In this document: piece after piece, positions 8,629 through 17,266 of the stretch | Position numbering within the stretch: position 1 is the stretch's first letter | How the letters are laid out: every line of letters starts with the position of its first letter | Origin: Terriglobus albidus | Lineage (GTDB): Bacteria > Acidobacteriota > Terriglobia > Terriglobales > Acidobacteriaceae | DNA length: 64,000 bases | Assembly: GCF_008000815.1 (NCBI RefSeq) | Contig: NZ_CP042806.1 | Location: 992,001-1,056,000 of the forward strand | Direction of reading: 5' to 3' | The notes under the pieces: model-generated | Told to the model about the DNA's origin: nothing | The model's input: only the letters and a program-made list of their open reading frames with translations | The model's database searches: none | Program-made: the position numbers and the translations under genes

Positions 8629-9522
8629 TTGCGGCGACTGAGCAGGAGGCAGGCAATGGCATTGGTCTTTGGTGCGCTGGCTGTTCTTCCGCCGGCGTTC
8701 GGACAGGCCGCGGAAGAACCGAACCTCGACCGCTTTGTCTATGAGGTCGTCTCCATTCGACCCGATCATCCCGGGAGTGTGGGAGGAGGAGCGCGCGTGT
8801 CCATTACCGATACGCGCCTCGAAGTGAGTCATCTGCCTCTGAACGAGTTGGTCCACCTGGCCTATGGTGTACAGGACCTCCAGATCCAGAATATGCCGAA
8901 GTGGATGAGTCAGGAATCCTTCTCCGTCGAGGCGACCGTTGACCCGGAGATAACGGAGGCCCTACGCAAATTAGAGCCGGATGTTCGCCGCGCCGCTCAT
9001 CAACATATGATGCAGGCCCTGCTCGCTGATCGTTTTCACTTGGTGGTGCGGCAAGAACAAAAGGAGCTTCCCGTCTATGTCCTGACAGTCGCCCCGAACG
9101 GACCGAAGCTGCAACCTGCGGACCCCTCGAACCAGTACGAGAACGGAGTCACCTATCCCGGCGGGCCATTGGGACCTCGCAAAGTGGGGTATGCGTTTGG
9201 ACAAGGTTCGATCAAGATGCCAGGTCAGGGCGTCACAATTCGTCAGTTGGTCGAGCGGCTGAATCAGAGACTTAGTGTTCATTTCCAACGAGTGTTTGTC
9301 GATGAGACAAAGCTCGAGGGAATCTATGACTTTGAGCTCGACTTCAGCGTGCCCTGGGTGACGGAGTACGGCTTCATTCCGCCGGGCCGTGACGTGCGGG
9401 AGGAGCAGGGGGATTCGTTGTTCTCTGCCATTCAAAGTCAGCTTGGATTGAAGTTGATTTCCGCGAAGCGGCCGGTTCCGGTTATCACGATCGAGCACGT
9501 GGAACGACCTACTGAAAATTGA
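8629..9522 (+). CDS. TIGR03435-type acidobacterial soil protein
   Basis: 297 residues with the same family signature: YEVVSIRPDHPG, LNELVHLAYGVQDLQ, MPKWMSQESFSVEA, HMMQALLADRFHLVV, VDETKLEGIYDFELDFS and a closing LGLKLISAKRPVPVITIEHVE. TTG at 8629 (with GGAGG 6 bases upstream) gives a twin-arginine-like start, MRRLSRRQAM. An ATG at 8656 also has AGGAGG 6 bases upstream and would remove the arginines. A fragment of the MITE left end (TAGAGCGTTTTCCCT, from 8590) lies just upstream. Confidence 0.92.
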   Translation: MRRLSRRQAMALVFGALAVLPPAFGQAAEEPNLDRFVYEVVSIRPDHPGSVGGGARVSITDTRLEVSHLPLNELVHLAYGVQDLQIQNMPKWMSQESFSVEATVDPEITEALRKLEPDVRRAAHQHMMQALLADRFHLVVRQEQKELPVYVLTVAPNGPKLQPADPSNQYENGVTYPGGPLGPRKVGYAFGQGSIKMPGQGVTIRQLVERLNQRLSVHFQRVFVDETKLEGIYDFELDFSVPWVTEYGFIPPGRDVREEQGDSLFSAIQSQLGLKLISAKRPVPVITIEHVERPTEN

Positions 9523-9535
9523 GCTCTGGAGATAA

Positions 9536-10294
9536 ATGATGAAGAGGCTGCTTGTTGAATTTGTTGTCAGCTGTCTTATCGGCGTGCCAGGTATGGCTCA
9601 GTCACAGATGGCCCAGGAGAAGGACCCCGGCGTAGAAGTAGCCACGGTTAAGCCCAGCAATCCTGATGAGACTGGAGAGCTCTGTACGATCCGGGGCCGG
9701 CATGTTCTGACCATCAATACACCGGCGTTAGATCTCATCCGATTTGCGTTTGGATTACATCCGAGCCAGATCATTGGAGCTCCGGAATGGCTGTCAAAGG
9801 AAAAGTTTGATATTGACGCTGTCCCTGCCAGCGACGGCGTTCTCAAGAACGAGCAAATGTGGATGATGATACGCAGGATTCTTGCGGACAGATTTCATCT
9901 GAAATATGAGTTCGTTGAGAAGAACCTGCCGGCGTACGCTCTGGTGAAAGCTGGGAAAGATGTCGGTCTGAAGAAATCTTTACGGCGTCCTGAGGATCCC
10001 TGGGATTTTTATGGTCCCAGCGGAGAACTCAACGTTAACAACGCGACCATGAAGAACTTTGCCGAAGGGCTGTCCCGAGGCATGGTGGATAAACCTGTCG
10101 TAGATCAGACCGGCATTGAGGGACGATACGACTTCGTTCTCAAGTGGAGCGGCTTGAATGCTGTCAATGATCCGAACGCGCCGCCAGGAATCTTTACGGC
10201 GTTACAGGAACAGGTCGGACTAGCACTGAAGCCCACACACGCGGATATCAAAGTTTTGCGGATTGATCATGTCGAGCGTCCAGGTGACAACTGA
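9536..10294 (+). CDS. TIGR03435-type acidobacterial soil protein (short)
   Basis: 252 residues, shorter than its two upstream paralogues. The signal sequence (KRLLVEFVVSCLIGVPGMA) is followed by VEVATVKPSNPDETG, LDLIRFAFGLHPSQI, APEWLSKEKFDIDA, MIRRILADRFHLKYEF, VDQTGIEGRYDFVLKW and LRIDHVERPGDN. Only 13 bp separate it from the preceding paralogue, so the two are probably co-transcribed. GGAG lies just upstream of the tandem ATGATG start. Function unknown, as for the family. Confidence 0.92.
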   Translation: MMKRLLVEFVVSCLIGVPGMAQSQMAQEKDPGVEVATVKPSNPDETGELCTIRGRHVLTINTPALDLIRFAFGLHPSQIIGAPEWLSKEKFDIDAVPASDGVLKNEQMWMMIRRILADRFHLKYEFVEKNLPAYALVKAGKDVGLKKSLRRPEDPWDFYGPSGELNVNNATMKNFAEGLSRGMVDKPVVDQTGIEGRYDFVLKWSGLNAVNDPNAPPGIFTALQEQVGLALKPTHADIKVLRIDHVERPGDN

Positions 10295-10352
10295 GTACAA
10301 CAGGCATCACCATGGCGATCATGTAACTGCAACTTCCTGACAGGAGTGCTTT

Positions 10353-11345
10353 ATGTTCCGCGGAATGCAATCGATCTTAATCGGTCTCCCCTTTCTGCTA
10401 TTCATCGCGCTTCATGCTCAAGAGAAGGTTGATTCATCACCTCACACTGCCCAGATGATCTCCGTGGAGCAAGGCGTCAGCCTGGAGGTGCTCGACTGGG
10501 GAGGTACCGGGCGGCCGTTGGTGTTGCTAACAGGTTTGGCCGACAACGCCCATATCTTCGATGACTTCGCTCCGAAGCTCACTGCCAACTATCACGCCTA
10601 TGGCGTTACTCGCCGGGGTCGCGGCATTTCCAGTTATCCGGAAGCCAAGGCGGCAAACTATAGCGCCACCCGGCTTGGTGAAGACGTGCTGGCTGTCATC
10701 GATACGCTGCATCTCAACAAGCCTGTTCTGGTGGGGCATTCCATCGCAGGGGAAGAATTAAGCTACATCGGGTCGCATCATCCTGAGAAGGTTGCCGGCC
10801 TCATTTACATGGACGCCGGCTATCCCTACGCTCTCTATCGAACCAGCGGGGTATTGCACCTTGACGCGATTGAATTACGAAAGCAGCTCCATCAATTCAT
10901 TACGGGGTACAGGATGGAGCCGGTGCAGGACTACGACGGCCTAATTGCCAACATCGAGCGCGTGGAGAAGGAGATCAAAGAACAACAGCAAGAGACGCAA
11001 GGTCTCCCTCCCACTCCCGTGAGTCCGAGAATGACTCCGGAGCTTTTCGCCATGATGGAAGCCGAGGAACGGTTCACCACCATTCATGCGCCTGCTCTTG
11101 TGCTCGTTGCGGATGAAGATATCTCCAGCGCATCCGGAGACGATCTCCAATCCCGTGCCAATGCCGTGAGACAGGCTCTCCAGCGACGCGACAAGGAGCA
11201 GCAGGTGACGGCCTTCGCGCAACAAGTCCCTTCGGCCCATGTGGTCCGAATTCCGCATGCGAACCATTATGTCTTCCGTTCCAACGAGGCTGAAGTGCTG
11301 CGCGAGATCAACACGTTTATCTCGTCGCTACCTCCGGCAAACTAG
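10353..11345 (+). CDS. exported alpha/beta hydrolase
   Basis: 330 residues with a Sec signal peptide (SILIGLPFLLFIALHA) and an alpha/beta-hydrolase core. The nucleophile elbow is GHSIAG with S130, and the oxyanion-side loop is VLLTGLADNAH. A plausible acid lies in LVADEDISSA (about 250) and the catalytic His in IPHANHYVF (about 307). AGGAG 8 bases upstream supports the ATG. It follows the TIGR03435 trio in the same direction, with about 58 bp between. Likely a periplasmic esterase or peptidase-like hydrolase; substrate not predictable. Confidence 0.9.
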   Translation: MFRGMQSILIGLPFLLFIALHAQEKVDSSPHTAQMISVEQGVSLEVLDWGGTGRPLVLLTGLADNAHIFDDFAPKLTANYHAYGVTRRGRGISSYPEAKAANYSATRLGEDVLAVIDTLHLNKPVLVGHSIAGEELSYIGSHHPEKVAGLIYMDAGYPYALYRTSGVLHLDAIELRKQLHQFITGYRMEPVQDYDGLIANIERVEKEIKEQQQETQGLPPTPVSPRMTPELFAMMEAEERFTTIHAPALVLVADEDISSASGDDLQSRANAVRQALQRRDKEQQVTAFAQQVPSAHVVRIPHANHYVFRSNEAEVLREINTFISSLPPAN

Positions 11346-11465
11346 TGCCACAGCGCGATCCGGTGGTGATAGGGTGCGTCCTGAACGTCCGAGAAGGCAC
11401 GACCGAGGACGCATATTTCCATGACATCATGTTGGTTCCCCAAAACATCGGATGAAAGGCGATGA

Positions 11466-11720
11466 ATGGAAATGAATGGGTTGGGATATAAGCTAGGCCA
11501 CCTTACAAGGAAGTGGCGTGTATTGATCTTTGTGCTCTTCTTGGCTGGGCTTTGGATGACGGGTTCCAGCGAGGAGGAGTCGGAGATAAGTAAGCTCCAG
11601 GTGCGCGTATATGATGCTGAAGCTGACGCTCATCAGGCGCAGCAGGAGGTGGATGAGCTCAAGGATAAGGTGAGCGATCTGCAGGGTAAGATCGAACAAA
11701 TTGAAGTAGAGATGCCCTAG
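11466..11720 (+). CDS. small membrane-anchored coiled-coil protein
   Basis: 84 residues: a basic N-terminus, one membrane segment (WRVLIFVLFLAGLWMTG), then an acidic heptad-rich stretch from EISKLQVRVYDAEADA to GKIEQIEVEMP that should form a coiled coil. The topology is probably N-in with the coiled coil outside, or a signal anchor. I recognise no family. The stop codon is TAG followed by AGCAT, resembling the left end of the MITE family but only for eight bases. Confidence 0.7.
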   Translation: MEMNGLGYKLGHLTRKWRVLIFVLFLAGLWMTGSSEEESEISKLQVRVYDAEADAHQAQQEVDELKDKVSDLQGKIEQIEVEMP

Positions 11721-11768
11721 AGCATACGAAGAGTAAAGCGATAGCGAGGCCCGATTTTAGTGAGGAAT

Positions 11769-11857
11769 TATAGAGCGGGCCTTCAGCCCTTTGAGGTTTA
11801 GACGCCTGATACCTGGGGCGTTGCCCCAGGCTGGTATAGAGCGCGCCTTCAGCGCTT
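11769..11857 (+). repeat. palindromic intergenic repeat (BIME-like), copy 1
   Basis: Two hairpin units, TATAGAGCGGGCCTTCAGCC and TATAGAGCGCGCCTTCAGCG, flank a central CCTGGGGCGTTGCCCCAGG palindrome. The same composite occurs five more times in this window, whole or partial, always between genes. Confidence 0.9.
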
Positions 11858-11920
11858 TCTCCCAGTGCCACCTCGGGGTCCCCAACGTATTTCACCGTCG
11901 GAACACGAGGAGTGAGTTGC

Positions 11921-12916
11921 TTGTCGACGATTATGAAGTTTTCAACCAGGAGCAGGGGTGTTCTGGTCGGCCTGCAAATTGCTGTTTGCGTGGGGACGAT
12001 GCTTGCGCAGGCCGGATCGCAGAGAGTACCGGAAACGGATGTTCCGATAAGAACTACCGCGCGCCTAGTATTGGCGCCTGCGATCATCCGCGATCGGTCC
12101 GGGGAGTTTGTATCCGGGTTGAGATCTGAGGACTTCGAACTCACTGACAACGGTGCAATGCAAACTCTTCGCGTCGAGCAGACAAAGGGGCAGCCCGTTG
12201 CACTTGTTGTTGTCATGCAAACGGGTGATGGAGCTCTTCGGGAGTTTCAGAACTATCAGACTCTGACGCGCCTTCTGAAGATTGCTGATCCGGAAACTCT
12301 TCAGAAGGTGGCGTTCGTTACCTTCGACAGCAAACCGCGCCAGGTATGGAACTTCCCTCCGTTGAGGGATGGAGTGCAGTATGCGATGAATCATCCTGAG
12401 AGCGGGGATCGAGGCGCATCCATTCTGGATGCTGTCGGTCAGGCACTCGATCTGTTGCGGCAGCAACCGGCTGCGATGCGGAAGATGATCCTTTTACTCA
12501 GCCAGTCCCGGGATGATGGAAGTCAGATTTCTCTTTCGGACCTGGCGCAACGGCTCGGGGAAGCAAACGTCATGGTCTATAGTGTGACCTTTCCAGCAGC
12601 GCCAGGTATGGCATCCAGAAGCAAGCGTTTGGGGTGCAATGCCGGTCAACTTGTTCTCCCCAAGGAACTCGCACGTCTTTGTGAAGATACGGCTCTTCAG
12701 CTTGCGACTCTCTCCGGCGGAGAGCATATCGACGTGACAAAGAGCGCTGCATTGGATCGAAGTGTTAGCGTTCTTCGAGATGCCTTTTTGAACAGCTACC
12801 TCCTGAGCTTCCGGCCAGGTTCTCCGGACGCAGGCCCCCACCTGCTTTCTCTGAAAATCAGGACAGCTGGATCACCGTATGCAGTCTCATTTCGCCGGTT
12901 TTATTGGGTTCGATAG
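11921..12916 (+). CDS. VWFA-related acidobacterial protein (TIGR03436-type)
   Basis: About 331 residues. After a signal sequence (VLVGLQIAVCVGTMLAQA) comes the usual pre-VWA strand pattern, TARLVLAPAIIRDRSGEFVS then LRSEDFELTDNG, followed by a von Willebrand A-like domain containing VALVVVMQTGDGA and ILDAVGQALDLLRQ. The C-terminus (SYLLSFRPGSPDAGPHLLSL) is typical of the family. The MIDAS DxSxS motif appears degraded (VVMQTGDG), so metal binding is doubtful. Start: TTG at 11921 with GGAG 8 bases upstream is preferred; ATG at 11933 and GTG at 11912 are alternatives. Role unknown in the family. Confidence 0.88.
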   Translation: MSTIMKFSTRSRGVLVGLQIAVCVGTMLAQAGSQRVPETDVPIRTTARLVLAPAIIRDRSGEFVSGLRSEDFELTDNGAMQTLRVEQTKGQPVALVVVMQTGDGALREFQNYQTLTRLLKIADPETLQKVAFVTFDSKPRQVWNFPPLRDGVQYAMNHPESGDRGASILDAVGQALDLLRQQPAAMRKMILLLSQSRDDGSQISLSDLAQRLGEANVMVYSVTFPAAPGMASRSKRLGCNAGQLVLPKELARLCEDTALQLATLSGGEHIDVTKSAALDRSVSVLRDAFLNSYLLSFRPGSPDAGPHLLSLKIRTAGSPYAVSFRRFYWVR

Positions 12917-12918
12917 CG

Positions 12919-12996
12919 TTACTGACGAAAGCGGTACCGCCAATCAAGCAGAACGAAGACGGCAACAGCAAGAACCATGGCGTGGGTGAACGTCAT
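12919..12996 (-). CDS. 25-residue membrane peptide (paralogue of 17099-17194)
   Basis: ATG at 12996 is preceded by AGGAGG with a 6-base gap. The peptide starts MTFTHAMVLAVAVFVLLDW and ends with five more residues, RYRFRQ overlapping that W-R boundary. It has a single hydrophobic span and a basic C-terminal tail. The leader GCTATACT-N6-CATCAGGAGG matches the leader of the 31-residue paralogue, and TATACT is a good -10 box giving a very short untranslated leader. It sits antisense just after the VWFA gene's stop. Two paralogues with conserved start, end and leader make it a real gene rather than chance. Function unknown. Confidence 0.72.
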   Translation of the reverse strand: MTFTHAMVLAVAVFVLLDWRYRFRQ

Positions 12997-13164
12997 GGAT
13001 GCCTCCTGATGGGCGAAGTATAGCTGTTCTGCATCTAATCCCGTGAGACGTACGACGTGCCGCCGTCACCTTTATTGTTCGATCGGACTGACCACTGCTT
13101 TACGGGGCAGGTGGTCGGTATGGGGACTGGCGGAGTATCGTTCTATGCGAATCGGGAGGCAACT

Positions 13165-13713
13165 ATGAAGCAACTTCGATTCTTATTGTTTATCTTGAGT
13201 TTCCTTGCTCTCGGCACACTATCTCTTAAGGCTCAGAGTGGAACTACGGATCGTGAAGGCGCGAAGCTTACCTGCGCGTCCGATGATGGCAAGCGGCATT
13301 ACTGCCGAGCCGATACCTCGCGTGGAGTCAGGATGCTGAATCAGCGTAGCGGGTCACCTTGCATACAGGGGGACACCTGGGGATACGATCGCCGCGGCAT
13401 CTGGGTGGATCGTGGCTGCCGTGCCGATTTCCTTGTGAGAGCAGATGTGTTCCAGGGCGGTGGCCCGGGACCTCAGCCCTATCCGGGCGGCCCCAGACCA
13501 CCGGACAATGGGTGGTCCGGTCCATCGAATGGTGTCATTACGTGTGAGTCCAACGACATGGGAAGGAACTATTGCCGTGTGCCCATCAGGGGCGGTGTGC
13601 GGCTGATCAAGCAACGCAGTGGGTCGCCTTGCAGGCAGGGCGAAACCTGGGGATATGACCGCGGCGGCATCTGGGTGGATCGCGGATGTCGCGCCGACTT
13701 CGCTATTCGTTGA
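13165..13713 (+). CDS. exported DUF3011-like protein, duplicated domain
   Basis: 182 residues. ATG at 13165 has GGGAGG just upstream and starts a Sec signal peptide (FLLFILSFLALGTLSLKAQ). The mature protein has two near-identical cysteine-containing repeats, at about 33-95 and 120-182. Each runs from a TCxSxD element through YCR and RSGSPCxQGxTWGYD to GIWVDRGCRADF, and a Gly/Pro-rich linker separates them. This matches DUF3011, an uncharacterised exported domain likely stabilised by disulfides. A hairpin terminator follows. Confidence 0.88.
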   Translation: MKQLRFLLFILSFLALGTLSLKAQSGTTDREGAKLTCASDDGKRHYCRADTSRGVRMLNQRSGSPCIQGDTWGYDRRGIWVDRGCRADFLVRADVFQGGGPGPQPYPGGPRPPDNGWSGPSNGVITCESNDMGRNYCRVPIRGGVRLIKQRSGSPCRQGETWGYDRGGIWVDRGCRADFAIR

Positions 13714-13737
13714 GTTTTTGTATTTTCAGATTTGAAA

Positions 13738-13770
13738 ACAGAAGGCCTCCCGGGATGGGAGGCCCTTCTG
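13738..13770 (+). terminator. hairpin terminator after the DUF3011 gene
   Basis: AGAAGGCCTCCC pairs with GGGAGGCCCTTCT (one bulged C) around a GGGAT loop, followed by GTTGTGATTT. It lies 25 bp after the stop codon. The U-tract is weak. Confidence 0.65.
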
Positions 13771-13814
13771 TTGTGATTTAGAGTGTGAGATCAAACTCGC
13801 TCTTTACGGAGAGT

Positions 13815-13904
13815 TATAGAGCGGCCTTCAGCGCTTTGTTTTTCAATGTAACCGATACCTGGGGCGTTGCCCCAAGGCTGATATAGAGCGCGCCTTCAGC
13901 GCTT
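13815..13904 (+). repeat. palindromic intergenic repeat (BIME-like), copy 2
   Basis: The same composite as 11769-11857, with the first unit reading GAGCGGCCTTCAGCGCTT and a CCTGGGGCGTTGCCCC centre. It separates the convergent ends of the DUF3011 and YncE/phosphoesterase genes. Confidence 0.9.
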
Positions 13905-13907
13905 CCA

Positions 13908-16661
13908 CTAATCATCTGCATCGCGGCGATGCGGCTTGGTGGATTTCCTATGTATCTCTCGGTCCAGTTCGACTGGATCGTCGCAATCGAGCAGTTCGGC
14001 TTTTTCCGCGGCGGTCTTTGGGTGTGCGGTGCGTGCGCGGCGAGGATTGAAGATACGCGTGTCCGATGGGGTAAATGTGTACGGTGTCAGATCGGGAGCG
14101 TCGGTGAAGCTGTCGCTTAAGTCGGCGGAGAGTGCGTCTTCAAGGTTGAGCGGCCCGAGGTTCAGCAACTCGTAAATCGTCTTCTGCACACTGGCCATGC
14201 TGGTGTGACGATGGGAGATATAGCCGCGTTTTGTATAAGGGCTGATGACGAGCACAGGACTGCGATGCGCGTCCACGTGGTCCACGCCGCCTTGCGCGTC
14301 GTCTTCAACGACGAAGATTGCGGTGTCTTTCCAGATGGCGCTGTGCGAGATGGTGTCTACGATCTTGCCGAGGGCGAGGTCGTTGTCGGCGACAAAGGAG
14401 CTGCGATAGGGATAGCCGTCTGCCGGACGGGCCTTGGACATATGGTCGTTGGGCAGGCGGATCACCGTGAGTGCAGGCTCATATCCGGTCTTGCTGCGCG
14501 CGGTGAAATCACGCTGAAACTCGTTGTAACGGTATTGATCGGGAATGCCCATGTTGAAGGTTGGGAACTTGCGATCGCTTGAGACGAAGACAGGTTGGGG
14601 GACGGGTGAGTTGAGATAGAGGCGCTGCCCTTCGGGTTCGGTGCCTTCGCGCTCATCGCCGCCTTCGAGTTCGAGGCCCTCGCCATAGTTGAGCAGCGGC
14701 AGCTTTGCGCCTGCAACGTGCTCCCAGAGCGAGCCGAACTCCGGCTCATCTTCCGGCATCGGCGCATCGGCGCCGCCGCTCAGAGCTCGCCGTCCGGGAG
14801 CTTCGCTGGCAACATTTCCCTTACGGCGGCCGCCATAGCCCGTGGACCAGGCAACATCCATCCAGGGAGCGGGCGCGATGCCGACGACCCAACGATGGCC
14901 GTCAGCGGAGGCCTCGCTGTTGACGTAGAAGTTGTCGCTGGTGGCGAAGCGTCCGGCCAGAGCATGAGCATTCGGTGTGACAGGTACGTCATGGAAACCG
15001 TGGTCCTCTTCCGCCTCCCATCCGTGCATGCCAAGACGCGCCAGCTTCGGTTCTCCGTTGGAGTTAGGGAGATCGCCAAAGACCTCATCGTAGGTCCGGT
15101 TTTCGCGAATGATGAAGAAGACGTGACGCAGATGTGGAAGCGCAGTGGATTCCTTGAGTGCGGCCTCGTTCGCTTTCACGACAGCAGCCGTCAAACGCGG
15201 ATACTGGTCCTCCGCGATCGGCAATGGGATGGTGGAGATGCTGCCGAACTCAAGCTCATGAATGGAATGGCGGCTTTCGGCCGAGAGGTCGGATGCAATG
15301 CTTGGTCCGGTTCCCTGCCCCCGGTTGTTAGCAACGTAGAGCGTCTTCTGGTCCGGTGAGAATGCCAGGGCCGCGGGATACCACCCTACGGGAATATGTG
15401 TGAGGACCTGGCTTGTATTGGTATCGATGACGGCTACGGAGTTTGTGCCTGCCTCAGCGACAAAGAGCTGCCCGCTGGAGAGGCCTAGACCGAAGGGCAT
15501 GACTCCGCGTAGCGGACGCCCGGTTTTGTCGTTGTACTGCGATCCGCTGAAGGGCGTGAGAGAGATCTCGTGCTCGAGCTTTGCTCCGTCTGGCGAAACG
15601 ACAGCGATCGAGTCCTCGTGCGCCAGCGAGACATAGATGTGTTCCTTGCCGGCGACTACACCGGAGGGCGATGCTCCTCCTACGACCGTATTGTGTCCCT
15701 CGGTGATGCGGTGGCCAAGGCGAAGCTTTGACAAAAGATGTGTGGCGCCAGGCGAGTAGACATCATAGGTCCACAGGGAGCTGCCGCGAGGACTATTTTC
15801 ATCGCCGAGTCCGGGCACGTCATGCCCTTCCGCTTTCACTCCTTTTCGAGCAGCCGTCGATGGGTATCCGAAGGGAGCAAAGTGCAGCCCGGTATGCAGA
15901 GGGTCCGCCAGCTTTACGCCCGGAACCATTTGGTATTCGAAGAGGCCGGAGTTAGTGACGTAGAGTCGGTTGCCGTCCGGCGAAAGCGTCATGGCGAGCG
16001 GGTTCGAGCCGGTGGGGAGGCCGGCGACCAGTCGTTTGGTGATGAGATCTACGACGACTACGCGCCAGTTTCCCTGGTCAAGAACGTACAGCGTTTTGCC
16101 ATCCGGAGAGAGCAATGCGACGGCCGCAAAACTCTCCTTGTACATCTTGCCGTTCAGCTTGCCGTCGAGTTCAATGCGGCCCGTGTGCTGCCAGGTGTTG
16201 CTGTCATAGATGTCGACTGCGCCCGAGTCGCCCGTGGGGTCATACAACAGCGAGCCGTCCGGCGAATAGGCGACGCCCATATGAACCTGGGTGTTGGGGT
16301 CGTTCGTCGAGGAGACGCGCAGGTGCGGATCGTTCGACGGCAGAATCGTGCTGCCATGCTCTGCCTTGATCTCCGGAAAACGACGGTATTGAGGCGAGCT
16401 GCCTCCCAGATCATCGATGATGTTCAGTGCAAATGGCCAGCCGATCGAAGGCGCGACGAGGTGTTTGCCATCAGGACTGACGGCAAGGGCAAACGGCATT
16501 GGAGCGATGGGTGTCCATGTGCCCACAGGATCAATGGCGCGGCCATTGGGCAGGATGGCGCCTTTGGGTGGATCGCTGGTCACGACCTGTGCCTGTGCTG
16601 TGCAGAGAGAGAAGGCAATGCAGAGTGAAACCAGAGGAGCGGTATACGTCTTGCGAATCAC
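13908..16661 (-). CDS. YncE-like beta-propeller / phosphoesterase fusion
   Basis: About 917 residues. The N-terminal half is a YncE/40-residue-type beta-propeller with repeated blades such as DLITKRLVAGLPTGSNPLAM and LSPDGNRLYVTNSG. The C-terminal half is a PF04185-type phosphoesterase (acid phosphatase/phospholipase C superfamily) beginning HVFFIIRENRTYDEVFGDL, with later FVVEDDAQGGVDHVDAHRSP as a metal-site region. GTG at 16661 is chosen because AGGGAGG lies 8 bases upstream and a Sec signal (YTAPLVSLCIAFSLCTAQA) starts there. The longer frame extends to 16856 without a ribosome site. Such fusions are common in Acidobacteria and are thought to be periplasmic; substrate unknown. Confidence 0.9.
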   Translation of the reverse strand: MIRKTYTAPLVSLCIAFSLCTAQAQVVTSDPPKGAILPNGRAIDPVGTWTPIAPMPFALAVSPDGKHLVAPSIGWPFALNIIDDLGGSSPQYRRFPEIKAEHGSTILPSNDPHLRVSSTNDPNTQVHMGVAYSPDGSLLYDPTGDSGAVDIYDSNTWQHTGRIELDGKLNGKMYKESFAAVALLSPDGKTLYVLDQGNWRVVVVDLITKRLVAGLPTGSNPLAMTLSPDGNRLYVTNSGLFEYQMVPGVKLADPLHTGLHFAPFGYPSTAARKGVKAEGHDVPGLGDENSPRGSSLWTYDVYSPGATHLLSKLRLGHRITEGHNTVVGGASPSGVVAGKEHIYVSLAHEDSIAVVSPDGAKLEHEISLTPFSGSQYNDKTGRPLRGVMPFGLGLSSGQLFVAEAGTNSVAVIDTNTSQVLTHIPVGWYPAALAFSPDQKTLYVANNRGQGTGPSIASDLSAESRHSIHELEFGSISTIPLPIAEDQYPRLTAAVVKANEAALKESTALPHLRHVFFIIRENRTYDEVFGDLPNSNGEPKLARLGMHGWEAEEDHGFHDVPVTPNAHALAGRFATSDNFYVNSEASADGHRWVVGIAPAPWMDVAWSTGYGGRRKGNVASEAPGRRALSGGADAPMPEDEPEFGSLWEHVAGAKLPLLNYGEGLELEGGDEREGTEPEGQRLYLNSPVPQPVFVSSDRKFPTFNMGIPDQYRYNEFQRDFTARSKTGYEPALTVIRLPNDHMSKARPADGYPYRSSFVADNDLALGKIVDTISHSAIWKDTAIFVVEDDAQGGVDHVDAHRSPVLVISPYTKRGYISHRHTSMASVQKTIYELLNLGPLNLEDALSADLSDSFTDAPDLTPYTFTPSDTRIFNPRRARTAHPKTAAEKAELLDCDDPVELDREIHRKSTKPHRRDADD

Positions 16662-16968
16662 GGATTTTTCCTCCCTGCTCATCTGCAGAGTTTGATCGTT
16701 TGGATTTGTGCCTTGGGTCCTGAAAAGCGAATACGTTCGTCGTCGGGGAGACGAATCGACTGCATGCAAATCGTAACAAGGAAAGGTTGCTATCAAGTTA
16801 CGTACTTTGGGAGTCGTTGGTCCGCCGAATGTCTCATCCATCGCGAGTGGCCCCAACGAACAGGTTCGTCAACGACCAATATGCAATGGATGGGGCATGC
16901 AGTGTTGTGAATATGGGTCTGGCTTTCCTCTGCTAGACAAGATTGTTCAGCTACCATCGCGACAGAGT

Positions 16969-17096
16969 TAATAGGGCGGGCCTTCAGCCCTCTAGTTATC
17001 AATGTGCCGGAGACCTGGGGCGTGCCCCAGACTGATATAGAACGCGCCTTTCCACCCCAATGAACAAGTTCATTAGGGACTCCGGGCTTCAGCGCT
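16969..17096 (+). repeat. palindromic intergenic repeat (BIME-like), copy 3, interrupted
   Basis: It has the usual first unit (GGGCGGGCCTTCAGCCCT) and the GGGGCGTGCCCC centre. The second unit is split: AACGCGCCTT, then about 34 bases that differ from other copies, then GGGCTTCAGCGCT. Confidence 0.75.
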
Positions 17097-17098
17097 CA

Positions 17099-17194
17099 TT
17101 ACTGAAAGAACCGGTAACGCCCATTCATGAGAACGAGGATGAAAACAGCCAAGATCATGGCATGTGCAACATGTGGAACATGCGGAACTGTCAT
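17099..17194 (-). CDS. 31-residue membrane peptide (paralogue of 12919-12996)
   Basis: ATG at 17194 has GGGAGG upstream. The peptide starts MTVPHVPHVAHAMILAVFIL and ends VLMNGRYRFFQ. Shared with the 25-residue paralogue are the MT start, the HAM-x-LAV-x-x-F hydrophobic span and the RYRF-x-Q end. An insertion of about six residues (PHVPHV) precedes the membrane span. The leader again contains GCTATACTCCGCTCATCGGG, so transcription probably begins a few bases before the ribosome site. It is isolated between convergent/tandem genes. Function unknown. Confidence 0.72.
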   Translation of the reverse strand: MTVPHVPHVAHAMILAVFILVLMNGRYRFFQ

Positions 17195-17266
17195 GAAGAC
17201 CTCCCGATGAGCGGAGTATAGCAAGCTCGGCTCATCGGGGATGAGGATGTGTTACTCGATGGTGTT

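Noticed and set aside
11718..11727. a fourth stop-codon MITE after the coiled-coil gene
   Set aside because: TAGAGCAT matches the element start for only eight bases, which could be chance.
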